A program made the position numbers and the translations under genes. A stretch of DNA of 64,000 nt from Burkholderiales bacterium (GTDB lineage: Bacteria > Pseudomonadota > Gammaproteobacteria > Burkholderiales > Burkholderiaceae_E). Positions 7,255 through 13,551 of the stretch are shown here, piece by piece (the first letter of the stretch is position 1; each line of letters begins with the position of its first letter). The stretch spans positions 1-64,000 of the forward strand of contig JADCHE010000015.1 of the NCBI GenBank assembly GCA_020248665.1, in the 5' to 3' direction. Below the pieces are notes generated by a model. That model was given only the letters and a program-made list of their open reading frames with translations. It did not search any database and had not been told where the DNA came from.

Positions 7255-7868
7255 TGCGACTGATCGGCATCACCGGCCGCGCCTGGTCGGGCAAGGACAG
7301 CGTCGCCGCCGCGCTTCAGGCTTCGCGGCCCGGCGTCGGCCGGGCCGCGTTCGCCGACGCGCTGAAGGCCGAGGCGGCCGCCGCGTTCGGCGTGGACCTG
7401 CGGCTCTTCACCGACCGCGACGCGAAGGAACTGTCGACGCCGTCGCTCGCGGCCTCGCGCTGCAGCGACCCCGGGTTCGCGAAGTACCTGGGCACGCTCG
7501 CCTGGTTCGGCGAGCTGCGCCCGCGCGTCGTGATGCAGCAGTGGGGCGACTGGCGGCGAGCGGCCGACGCGGACTACTGGGTGAAGATGCTCGCTATTAC
7601 CGTCGACACCGCGCGCGACATGGGGTTCCAGGCGTTCGTCGTGACCGACGTGCGCTACCCGAACGAGCTGCACTGGCTGCGCAATGCGGGCGGCGTGTTG
7701 TGGCGCGTCCAGCGCCCCGGGCTCGCGCCGCTATCCGGGCACTCGTCCGAGTGGGCGCTGCAGGACTCGGCGGCCGACGTGACGCTGGTGAACGACCAGG
7801 ACCTCGACGTGCTCGCGTGGCGGGCGTCTGCGGCGTTCGAGGACCTGGTCGAGCGGAGGGCGGTATGA
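7254..7868 (+). CDS. Phage deoxynucleoside monophosphate kinase
   Basis: A 204-residue protein that likely phosphorylates dNMPs to supply phage DNA synthesis, related to T4 gene 1 kinase and similar phage enzymes. The P-loop GITGRAWSGKDSVA lies at residues 4-17. The LID/substrate part is represented by RVVMQQWGDWRR, and VVTDVRYPNELHWL matches the later conserved segment of the family. The ATG overlaps the stop of the membrane-protein gene (TGATG). It is the only confident metabolic enzyme in the rightward cassette and marks the cassette as early lytic in character. Confidence 0.8.
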   Translation: MRLIGITGRAWSGKDSVAAALQASRPGVGRAAFADALKAEAAAAFGVDLRLFTDRDAKELSTPSLAASRCSDPGFAKYLGTLAWFGELRPRVVMQQWGDWRRAADADYWVKMLAITVDTARDMGFQAFVVTDVRYPNELHWLRNAGGVLWRVQRPGLAPLSGHSSEWALQDSAADVTLVNDQDLDVLAWRASAAFEDLVERRAV

Positions 7869-8227
7869 GCGCACGTCGAGCGATGACGAAGGCGCTCGAC
7901 GTGCTGCGTGCCATCCATGCGCTGGACGCTGACGAAGGCATCACCGATCCAGACGTCGCCGAGGCGATTGCGGAGCTTGAAGCGGCCCTGATCGAGGCAC
8001 GCGGGCCGCAGCGTCTGCGGGCAAGCGTGCCGCGCACCTGGGGCACCGACCGCAACCGCTGGGGCCTGCGGCGTGGAGACGTCGTGCGACTTATTGACGG
8101 GTGGCACGTAGGACAGGTCGGCACCTTTTGCGGCGTGTCGAACAGCACCGATGTGTATGTTGAGCTTCAGGGGCGTCGAGTGACAGTCCGCGCTGCGCAC
8201 GTTCACGTCGAAGCGAGGCCCGCATGA
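7865..8227 (+). CDS. Phage protein with C-terminal KOW-like domain
   Basis: This gene encodes 120 residues. Residues 1-45 are helical (MTKALDVLRAIHALDADEG). The C-terminal half, GDVVRLIDGWHVGQVGTFCG, followed by DVYVELQGRRVTVRAAHVHV, has the strand and glycine pattern of a KOW/SH3-like barrel. Two other genes in this prophage carry a similar module with different N-termini. The start overlaps the kinase stop (ATGA). Target RNA or protein is unknown. Confidence 0.6.
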   Translation: MSARRAMTKALDVLRAIHALDADEGITDPDVAEAIAELEAALIEARGPQRLRASVPRTWGTDRNRWGLRRGDVVRLIDGWHVGQVGTFCGVSNSTDVYVELQGRRVTVRAAHVHVEARPA

Positions 8228-8754
8228 CCGGCGAATATCGCACCGGCGCCCGCATCCTGGCGGCGCTGCAGGACGCGCCGATGAACAGCGAGGCGCTGAA
8301 GCAAGAACTCGACATCAACCAGCGCCAGCTCGGCCTGGCGATCTCGTACCTGGTCAAGGACGGCCGCGTCGAGCAGGACGATCGCGGCTGCTACTACCTG
8401 GTCAAGGCCGACTTTGTGCCGCCGCCCGTGGTCTCGCGCGGCGAGCCGCCGGTCGCGCCGACCGCCGAGCAGCTCGCGACGCTGCGCGTTCTTGCGCGCT
8501 GCTGGAGCTGGTCGCGCGACAGCCGGATCACCGCCGACGACGTGCGGCTCGCGTCGACGCTGATCGGGAGCCGAGGATTGCCCGAGAGCGCGCGGCCGCG
8601 GATGCAGCTGACGCCGCGCTATGCCGTGATGATCGACGGCCGGCTGCGGCTGGAGCTCGGCGTATTCCGCAAGAAGGACGCCGCCCGCGCCGCCGCGCAG
8701 ACCGCCCGGAAACCGCAGAGCGCCACCGTGAGGCACGTGTGGATCGCGACATGA
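8224..8754 (+). CDS. Winged-helix phage protein
   Basis: One hundred and seventy-six residues. An N-terminal winged helix spans about 5-60 (LAALQDAPMNSEALKQEL, then NQRQLGLAISYLVKDGRVEQ and the wing DDRGCYYLV). The rest is a Pro linker (70-82) and a helical/strand region without a known motif, ending near FRKKDAARAAAQTARK, a basic tail. It may act as a regulator of the cassette or other phage genes. ATGA overlap with the preceding stop. Confidence 0.6.
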   Translation: MTGEYRTGARILAALQDAPMNSEALKQELDINQRQLGLAISYLVKDGRVEQDDRGCYYLVKADFVPPPVVSRGEPPVAPTAEQLATLRVLARCWSWSRDSRITADDVRLASTLIGSRGLPESARPRMQLTPRYAVMIDGRLRLELGVFRKKDAARAAAQTARKPQSATVRHVWIAT

Positions 8755-8996
8755 GCGAACGCGACGCCCTTCTCGCCCGCATCGACCAGCGCGCCGCCCA
8801 ACTGCTTGCGCTCGTCCTCGAGGTCCGCCTGCTGATCGAACACGACGCCCTGCGGCCCGAGATCGACGCCGGCTACACAGCTGGCTACCACGTCGCCGCT
8901 GCCGACCCGTCGCGGTGGGTGGACATCGGCAGCGACCACCTGCAGCAGGGCTTCATGGCGCTGCGGCGGGCGGTGCATCCGGAGCGGAGGTTCTGA
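8751..8996 (+). CDS. Small helical phage protein
   Basis: An 81-residue product starting MSERDALLARIDQRAAQLLA. The first 35 residues are a long helix with heptad leucines. The C-terminal half contains aromatic residues (YTAGYHVAAADPSRWVDIG) without a recognised motif. Its start overlaps the upstream stop and its stop shares a base with the next ATG (TGATG). Confidence 0.55.
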   Translation: MSERDALLARIDQRAAQLLALVLEVRLLIEHDALRPEIDAGYTAGYHVAAADPSRWVDIGSDHLQQGFMALRRAVHPERRF

Positions 8997-9403
8997 TGGA
9001 CACGTGCCTGACCCCCGCACAGCACGAAGTCGCGCGCCTGTACGCCGCCGGGCTGCGTCGCGCTGAGATCGCGCGCCGCCTCGGGCTGCGCATTCGTACG
9101 GTGGACGCCCACATGACAGCGACCCGGCAGCGCCTGGGCGTGCGGTCGCGGCGCGCGATGGCTACCTCGCTGGGCGACGTCGAGGTCGTGCGACTTCGCG
9201 GCGGCGTGCCGAGCGCGCAGGGCTACGAACCCGGCGACGCGGTCTGGGTGGTCGGCGGCCGGTATGCGGGGCGAGCCGGCGTCTACGTGCGGCGCGCGAA
9301 CGCCGCGCAGCTGTACGTGCAGATCGGCGGCGGGATCGTGGCGCCGAACCGCGAGCACGTGCGGCGTGTCGTCGACGCGCTGGACACTAAGGGCGCGCCA
9401 TGA
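8996..9403 (+). CDS. LuxR-type helix-turn-helix fused to a KOW-like domain
   Basis: The 135-residue protein has two parts. Residues about 5-53 match the GerE/LuxR helix-turn-helix: LTPAQHEVARLYAAGLRRAE, then LGLRIRTVDAHMTATRQRLG. Residues about 76-130 (GDAVWVVGGRYAGRAGVYVR, LYVQIGGGIVAPNREHVRRV) are a KOW-like barrel similar to those in 3219-3503 and 7865-8227. This pairing is not one I know as a described family. It could couple DNA recognition with binding to RNA polymerase or RNA, which is inference. Confidence 0.65.
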   Translation: MDTCLTPAQHEVARLYAAGLRRAEIARRLGLRIRTVDAHMTATRQRLGVRSRRAMATSLGDVEVVRLRGGVPSAQGYEPGDAVWVVGGRYAGRAGVYVRRANAAQLYVQIGGGIVAPNREHVRRVVDALDTKGAP

Positions 9404-9570
9404 CCGACGCCGCCTACCAGGCGCGGCTCGCCGACGCGCTGCTGGAGCTGTCGCGGATGCTCGCGCAGGGCAGCGCGTTTGTGCTTGCGTGCGACCACTG
9501 CGCCAAGGCGTGGCGCGTGGGCTACCGGGATCTCGAGGCCGCGTGGACGCGGCAGGAGCGTGAATCGTGA
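9400..9570 (+). CDS. Short phage protein with Cys-x2-Cys
   Basis: A 56-residue frame overlapping the preceding stop (ATGA) and the following GTG. It contains FVLACDHCAKAWRVGYRD, a possible half zinc knuckle. Its last nine codons (AWTRQERES) are encoded by the same 30 bases that end the next gene, so one of the two acquired its end by duplication. Confidence 0.5.
   Translation: MTDAAYQARLADALLELSRMLAQGSAFVLACDHCAKAWRVGYRDLEAAWTRQERES
9541..9570 (+). repeat. 30-bp direct repeat, copy 1
   Basis: Identical to 9771-9800, exactly 230 bases further on. Both copies end in the stop codon of one gene and the GTG start of the next. The bases just after both copies are also similar (AGCAGCGGCCGA at 9581-9592 and 9811-9822). 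Confidence 0.9.
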
Positions 9571-9800
9571 CGGAACTACGAGCAGCGGCCGAGCGTGCGA
9601 TAGCGGCGTGGCGCAAGCACGCGCATCCGTCGGAAGCGGTAGACGTAGCGATGGCCGGCCTCGCTGCCGCCCTCGCGGCCGAGCAGCCGCAGGCGGTGGA
9701 AGTGATGTACGTGCAAAACGGCTTGCTGCGGTGGTCGAAGATTCCGCAGGGTTATACCGGTTATTTGTACGCGTGGACGCGGCAGGAGCGTGAATCGTGA
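9567..9800 (+). CDS. Small phage protein with AAEQP linker
   Basis: Seventy-seven residues from a GTG start. The N-terminal part is helical (LRAAAERAIAAWRKHAHPSE), then comes ALAAEQPQAV, a linker seen repeatedly in the gene at 9949. The C-terminal part has aromatic residues and ends in AWTRQERES, the same end as the previous protein. I do not recognise a function. The duplicated ends point to recent local recombination. Confidence 0.5.
   Translation: MTELRAAAERAIAAWRKHAHPSEAVDVAMAGLAAALAAEQPQAVEVMYVQNGLLRWSKIPQGYTGYLYAWTRQERES
9771..9800 (+). repeat. 30-bp direct repeat, copy 2
   Basis: Identical to 9541-9570. The repeat marks a 230-base unit carrying one small gene, consistent with tandem duplication followed by divergence, or with insertion of a gene by recombination at the repeat. 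Confidence 0.9.
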
Positions 9801-9952
9801 GGGACCTGAGAGCAGCGGCCGATAAGGCGTGGGCGAAGGTGCGCCGATTCCTGTGCGCGCTGGTCGGTCACGGCAATGCGTTCACGCGCATCAACGACGG
9901 CCCGTGGACCTGCGACCGCTGCGGCGGCATTGATGAGCGAGAGTGGCGATGA
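9797..9952 (+). CDS. Short phage protein with Cys-x2-Cys
   Basis: A 51-residue frame from GTG 9797, coupled on both sides by four-base overlaps. A basic helix (DKAWAKVRRFLCALVGH) is followed by PWTCDRCGGIDEREW, a zinc-ribbon-like half site. Coding is supported by fit in the cassette; function is unknown. Confidence 0.5.
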   Translation: MRDLRAAADKAWAKVRRFLCALVGHGNAFTRINDGPWTCDRCGGIDEREWR

Positions 9953-10857
9953 CGAACGACGAACTGATCGCGGCATGGCGCCGCAAGCTGCCGAACGTCG
10001 AGCCGACGGAGCGCGAGCTTTCCGCGTTCGCGCTCGGCGTCGAGACTGGCGCAGCCCTCGCGGCCGAGCAGCCGAACGTCGTGGACCGCCTGCGCGCGAA
10101 GGGCTACGCGACGCCGCCGGGCGGCGGGGTCGACCCGTCGATTTGCTCGGCGAGCGATCAGCCCGCCGCGGCCGAGCAGCCGTTATGCGTGCCACGCCAC
10201 GGCAAGTATCTGCGATGGTGGCCCATCCGGTCAGCACCGGCCGAGCAGCCGCAGCCGGTGGCGTGGACGGTCGATTTTAACGGTCACGCCGACATCGACT
10301 ACACGTATCACTTTCGCGATGGTGCAGAAAGTGCGGCCGAATTCTTGCGTGCTCACAAGGCCGAACTCGGCCCGTTCACGGTGGTGCCGCTCTACGCCGC
10401 CCCGCCCCCGCGCCCGCCCGCCCCGGCCGAGCAGCCGGTGGCGGTGCGCGTTCTGGACGACGACGCGCGCATCGCCTTGAACGCCGCGCTGTGCGACTTC
10501 GCGCGCCGCTGGGCGCTCGACGGCGACTGGCTGACCTGCAAGGCGTGCGCGCGTTCGCTCATCGCCAGCCGCGTCAACGAGACGCTGCGGCACGACGAAG
10601 GCTGCAAGCTCGCGGCGACGACCGAGCCGCGACCGTGGCAGGCGTTGCTGACGATCATGAGGCCGCTGTACGTTCACTCCCCGCCCCCGCCCGCCGCCGA
10701 GCCGAGCGAGGTGACGGACGCGGAGCGGTATCGCTTCGTGCGTACCGCCGATCGCGTCGCAATCAGCCCGCAGGCCGCACGCGATCCGGTCGCGTACGAC
10801 GCCGCCATTGACGCCGCCATCGCAGCGGCGAAAGCACGAAACACCAACCCGGCTTAG
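9949..10857 (+). CDS. Mosaic phage protein with repeated AEQP linkers
   Basis: This 302-residue protein is built of unrelated short modules joined by A(A/P)AEQP linkers. The modules are an N-terminal helix (NDELIAAWRRKLPNVEPTER), a segment with PLCVPRHGKYLRWW, one with WTVDFNGHADIDYTYHFRDG ending in VVPLYAAPPP, one with CDFARRWALDGDWLTCKACA (possible zinc site), and a C-terminus EVTDAERYRFVRT to PVAYDAAIDAAIAAAKA. The same coding sequence GGCCGAGCAGCCG marks each linker. Such patchwork proteins occur in Burkholderia phages. No enzymatic motif is visible. GTG 9943 is an alternative start. Confidence 0.6.
   Translation: MTNDELIAAWRRKLPNVEPTERELSAFALGVETGAALAAEQPNVVDRLRAKGYATPPGGGVDPSICSASDQPAAAEQPLCVPRHGKYLRWWPIRSAPAEQPQPVAWTVDFNGHADIDYTYHFRDGAESAAEFLRAHKAELGPFTVVPLYAAPPPRPPAPAEQPVAVRVLDDDARIALNAALCDFARRWALDGDWLTCKACARSLIASRVNETLRHDEGCKLAATTEPRPWQALLTIMRPLYVHSPPPPAAEPSEVTDAERYRFVRTADRVAISPQAARDPVAYDAAIDAAIAAAKARNTNPA
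10062..10437 (+). repeat. Dispersed 13-bp linker repeat GGCCGAGCAGCCG
   Basis: Exact copies lie at 10062, 10170, 10239 and 10425, with a fifth at 9677 in the gene before. All are in the same reading frame and encode AEQP. The spacing is irregular, so these are linkers between modules and not a tandem array. Confidence 0.8.
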
Positions 10858-10866
10858 GAGGCCGAC

Positions 10867-11157
10867 ATGAGCAACGTCATCATCAACGGTATCGAGTACG
10901 TCCCCGCCCCTGCCCCCGCCACCGGCACGCGCGCTGTCGTCGTCGTGGATCGCGGCTGGATCTTCGCGGGCGACGTGACCCGCGAGAACGGGCGCATCCG
11001 CATCAGCCGTGCCCTCCATGTGTTCCGTTGGGAGTCGATCGGGTTCGCCAAGATGGTCGAGACGGCGAAAGCGGATCTGCGGCCAATCGAAGACGTGGAT
11101 CTGCCGGAAGGCGCGGAAATCTTCTGCGTGCCCGTCGCGGACGATTGGGGGTTGTAA
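10867..11157 (+). CDS. Small phage protein of unknown function
   Basis: Ninety-six residues with a clear Shine-Dalgarno (TAGGAGG 4 bases... upstream of ATG 10867, in the gap after the previous stop). The N-terminus, MSNVIINGIEYVPAPAPA, and the centre RAVVVVDRGWIFAGDV suggest a beta-rich fold. It looks like the small INGxxYVP proteins common in phage accessory regions. It is the first gene in the cassette not overlapping its upstream neighbour, so translation restarts here. Confidence 0.65.
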   Translation: MSNVIINGIEYVPAPAPATGTRAVVVVDRGWIFAGDVTRENGRIRISRALHVFRWESIGFAKMVETAKADLRPIEDVDLPEGAEIFCVPVADDWGL

Positions 11158-11453
11158 TGGGAGCGCTGATGCGGCCGGTCGGCTACGGCGACGGCTACGG
11201 CCACGGCGACGGCCACGGCTACGGCTACGGCGACGGCCACGGCGACGGCCACGGCTACGGCAACGGCGACGGCTACGGCGACGGCTACGTCGACGGCGAC
11301 GGCTACGGCTACGGCTACGTCGACGGCTACGGCTACGGCTACGTCGACGGCTACGGCTACGTCGACGGCGACGGCTACGGCTACGGCAACGGCAACGGCT
11401 ACGGCTACGGCTACGACACCGTCTCGCTTGCGCGCACAGGTCGTCGGCGATGA
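11157..11453 (+). CDS. Gly-Tyr-Asp hexanucleotide-repeat protein
   Basis: A 98-residue frame beginning MGALMRPVGYGDGYGHGDGH. From residue 9 to about 86 every second residue is Gly and the others are only Tyr, Asp, His, Asn or Val. A short basic tail follows (SLARTGRRR). The start ATG overlaps the preceding stop and the stop overlaps the next ATG (ATGA), so translation is likely. Such low-complexity proteins occur in phages without known function. The Tyr/Gly/Asp composition would favour a disordered, possibly self-associating chain. Confidence 0.6.
   Translation: MGALMRPVGYGDGYGHGDGHGYGYGDGHGDGHGYGNGDGYGDGYVDGDGYGYGYVDGYGYGYVDGYGYVDGDGYGYGNGNGYGYGYDTVSLARTGRRR
11181..11416 (+). repeat. Imperfect hexanucleotide tandem repeat (GGCTAC/GGCGAC)
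   Basis: About 39 units of GGC-NAC, mostly GGCTAC and GGCGAC with GGCCAC, GGCAAC and TACGTC variants. The period is kept without frame changes, as expected if the reading frame is under selection. Copy number is likely to vary between relatives by slippage. Confidence 0.9.
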
Positions 11454-11680
11454 GCAGCGGAGAAAGCGAGGCAGGGATGAGCGACGGTGATCTTTTGCAG
11501 GCATACGACAACGCCGTGGGCGACAGCGACGACCACCGCGCCGGCCGGCGCGCAGTCGAGCGCGCGGCGCGGGAGGATCAGCGCGAGAAGTGCGCTCGAC
11601 TGTGTGAAAACTGGGCATGGGCACTCGGCGGTGACAAAGCAAGGGAGCTGGCGAAGCTGATTCGCGCAGGAGACGCATGA
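11450..11680 (+). CDS. Small phage protein of unknown function
   Basis: The product has 76 residues from ATG 11450 (ATGA overlap); an internal ATG at 11477 would give 67 residues. It has an acidic N-terminal half and a basic helix (HRAGRRAVERAAREDQREK), then CARLCENWAWALGG. No recognised family; the pattern resembles small phage proteins that precede the integrase module. Confidence 0.55.
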   Translation: MSSGESEAGMSDGDLLQAYDNAVGDSDDHRAGRRAVERAAREDQREKCARLCENWAWALGGDKARELAKLIRAGDA

Positions 11681-11895
11681 TGGGCAGAGCAATGGATGAT
11701 CGACAGCTTCTAGAGGCGGCGGCGAAGGCGGCAGGGATTGATCCAAAGTGGGATGGCTTGTACTGGCAATGGAACCCGCTCACCGACGACGGCGACGCGC
11801 TGCGGCGGGAAATTCGCGACCACGACGACACCGCGATTACGAAAGACCAGCGCCAGCGCATCGACGCGCTGCTCGGCGATGGCGGGGTGGCGTGA
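11677..11895 (+). CDS. Small phage protein (LLEAAAKAAG...WNPLTDDGDALR type)
   Basis: Seventy-two residues; tandem ATGs at 11677 and 11680. The sequence RQLLEAAAKAAGIDPKWDG followed by WNPLTDDGDALRREIRDHDD is a layout I associate with many Burkholderiales prophage proteins in which WNPL-x-DDGDAL is conserved. Function is not known. It overlaps both neighbours by four bases or fewer. Confidence 0.65.
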   Translation: MMGRAMDDRQLLEAAAKAAGIDPKWDGLYWQWNPLTDDGDALRREIRDHDDTAITKDQRQRIDALLGDGGVA

Positions 11896-12104
11896 TGCAA
11901 ACCGGCGATCCGTGGTGCTACATGCGGCAGACGTGGTGCAACTGTTACGGCCGGGGCTCGCTGCCTTGTCCGTCCGTCCGCCCCTTCTACGAAATGGCGT
12001 ACTCCGACCGCACTAGCGCGCCGCTGACCGAGCAGCGCGTCCGCAAGATCATGCGCGAGGAGATCGAGCGCGCACTGGCAGCACGCGACGGCGGGGAGGG
12101 GTGA
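11895..12104 (+). CDS. Cysteine-containing small phage protein
   Basis: Sixty-nine residues from ATG 11895 (GTG 11892 is an alternative). Three or four Cys near the start (DPWCYMRQTWCNCYGRGSLP) could bind a metal. The C-terminus is a charged helix (QRVRKIMREEIERALAARDG). Function unknown. Confidence 0.5.
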   Translation: MQTGDPWCYMRQTWCNCYGRGSLPCPSVRPFYEMAYSDRTSAPLTEQRVRKIMREEIERALAARDGGEG

Positions 12105-12316
12105 TGGCGAAGCAGAACCGCAGGCCGACGGCCGCGCTCGCGCTGCTGCTGGTTGCGCTCTACGGCTGCGGCGACGCGGGGACGAACGAACCGGCGCCGC
12201 CACCGCCTCAGGAGCGGCCGACACGCCCGCCCGCACCGCCGAGCCTCCCGTATATCTGCACCAGCGTCGTCGACGGGCACAAGGTCACAGTCGGGTGCGA
12301 CGGGAGCGCGCCGTGA
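12104..12316 (+). CDS. Small proline-rich lipoprotein
   Basis: Seventy residues. A positive start (AKQNRRP), hydrophobic core (AALALLLVALYG) and Cys in the lipobox-like LYGC suggest signal peptidase II processing at about residue 22. The mature chain is short and proline-rich (EPAPPPPQERP) with two further Cys. The build resembles Rz1 spanins, but no Rz partner or endolysin is adjacent, so exclusion or envelope modification is equally possible. Confidence 0.55.
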   Translation: MAKQNRRPTAALALLLVALYGCGDAGTNEPAPPPPQERPTRPPAPPSLPYICTSVVDGHKVTVGCDGSAP

Positions 12317-12627
12317 TCCGTTCCGTTGGCACGGAGATCCTCGACGGGGATCGCTGGCTGTGCGTCGTCATTTCGAACTTTCGGGCCACAGACGCAAAGC
12401 TTATCGCCAGCGTCGGGGCCGAGTATCTGCGAGCCGATCCCGAGCGACGATTGGAGCGTGGGGCGATCGAGCACATCCTCGGCACGTACCTTGCGCTGCA
12501 CGAGGGCAAGTTCTTCCAGCATTGGCTATGGGCGATCATCGAGCGCGTCGTCGCGGGCGACGACGTGGATGCAGTAATGCGCGATATGGGGTACGTGCGC
12601 GACGGCGGCGGGGAGGCGGGGCGATGA
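12313..12627 (+). CDS. Small phage protein of unknown function
   Basis: One hundred and four residues from GTG 12313 (GTGA overlap with the lipoprotein). It starts with strands (GTEILDGDRWLCVVISNFR) and continues with helices (ERGAIEHILGTYLALHEGKF, FQHWLWAIIERVVAGDD). I see no catalytic motif. Codon use and overlaps match the cassette. Confidence 0.55.
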   Translation: MIRSVGTEILDGDRWLCVVISNFRATDAKLIASVGAEYLRADPERRLERGAIEHILGTYLALHEGKFFQHWLWAIIERVVAGDDVDAVMRDMGYVRDGGGEAGR

Positions 12628-12947
12628 GCGTCCCCTGCAACGGCTGCCGCCTCTGCTGCATCAACGACCTGGTCCGCATCCTGCCCCACGAGGACGCGAG
12701 CCAGTGGCGCACCGTGCCCCACGCGCTGCGGCCGGGCGACAGGATGCTCGCGCACAAGCCGGACGGCACCTGCGTCTATCTCGGTGAGGCCGGCTGCACG
12801 ATCCACGACCGTCCGCGTCCCGAGCAGTGCGTCGCGATGGACTGCCGGAACTTGGCGACCCGCATGTCGTTCAAGCAGGCGCGGCAGTGGGGCGTGATCC
12901 GGGTGTGGCGCCGTGGGAAGGAGCTGATCCTGGAGGGCGCGCGATGA
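12624..12947 (+). CDS. YkgJ-type zinc/iron-chelating cysteine-cluster protein
   Basis: A 107-residue protein with the CxxCxxCC signature at its N-terminus (C5-N-G-C8-R-L-C11-C12) and later GTCVYLGEAGCTIHDRPRPE and QCVAMDC, which supply the remaining conserved Cys. These match the YkgJ/UPF0153 family, thought to bind a metal cluster. The function of the family is not settled. Its presence in a phage cassette is unusual though not unknown. Confidence 0.8.
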   Translation: MSVPCNGCRLCCINDLVRILPHEDASQWRTVPHALRPGDRMLAHKPDGTCVYLGEAGCTIHDRPRPEQCVAMDCRNLATRMSFKQARQWGVIRVWRRGKELILEGAR

Positions 12948-13282
12948 GCCTGTCCACCGAACTGCGCCGCATCTACCACCTCGACGACGTGGCACCCGAG
13001 CACCCGATCCGGCGAGCTGCCGACGAGATCGACCGGCTGCACGCCGAGCGCGCCGAGATGCTCGCCAAGGTCAAGCCGTTGCTTGAGCAGGTGCCGTTCA
13101 TCGAATCGGCCAGCGAGCAGATGGCAGGGTTCTGCAGCGAGATGGGGGCAATCCTCGACGGCGTGCTCGACCTGTTCGAGACGACGCCGGAGCTGCGCAC
13201 GCACCCCGACATGCCGGCAATCCGCGAGATGGTGCAGGAGGTGAAGGCGAAGATCGCGTCGATGCAGGCGGGGGCACGATGA
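12944..13282 (+). CDS. Small helical phage protein
   Basis: One hundred and twelve residues, beginning MSLSTELRRIYHLDDVAP. It is helical throughout with a likely coiled coil at 25-55 (ADEIDRLHAERAEMLAKVKP) and acidic, Met-rich central helices. No recognised family. It precedes the DUF4224 gene with an ATGA overlap. Confidence 0.55.
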   Translation: MSLSTELRRIYHLDDVAPEHPIRRAADEIDRLHAERAEMLAKVKPLLEQVPFIESASEQMAGFCSEMGAILDGVLDLFETTPELRTHPDMPAIREMVQEVKAKIASMQAGAR

Positions 13283-13551
13283 GCCTTTACCTCACCGACT
13301 CCGAGATCTCCGACATCTGCGACCCGCTGACGCGCCCGTCTGCGCAGGTGCGCTACCTGCGCTCGCTCGGCCTGGTGGTCAACCTGAAGCCGAACGGCCG
13401 CCCTCTCGTGATCCGCTCCCACTTCGAGGCCGTGCTTGGCGGGCTGCCGGCGAAGCGCGACGATGCCTTGACCGAAGCGCCGAACGAGTCGGCGCTGATC
13501 CTGCACTTCAAGGCCCGCGATGGGAAGAAAGCGAAGCTCCAACCCGCTTGA
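13279..13551 (+). CDS. DUF4224 protein, probable integrase partner
   Basis: The gene encodes 90 residues: SLYLTDSEISDICDPLTRPS then AQVRYLRSLGLVVNLKPNGR and PLVIRSHFEAVLGG, which fits the DUF4224 family. Members are nearly always directly upstream of a phage tyrosine integrase and may act as excisionase or recombination directionality factors, which is not proven for this one. It overlaps the integrase start by 32 bases, so the two are made together. Confidence 0.8.
   Translation: MSLYLTDSEISDICDPLTRPSAQVRYLRSLGLVVNLKPNGRPLVIRSHFEAVLGGLPAKRDDALTEAPNESALILHFKARDGKKAKLQPA

Noticed and set aside
11181-11416. Possible CRISPR array in the tandem repeat
   Set aside because: The units are 6 bases without spacers and keep a reading frame.
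10231-12236. Long Arg/Ser- or Val/Ala-repeat open frames on the minus strand across 10.2-12.2 kb
   Set aside because: They are antisense readings of the hexamer repeat and of coupled plus-strand genes, with no plausible domains.
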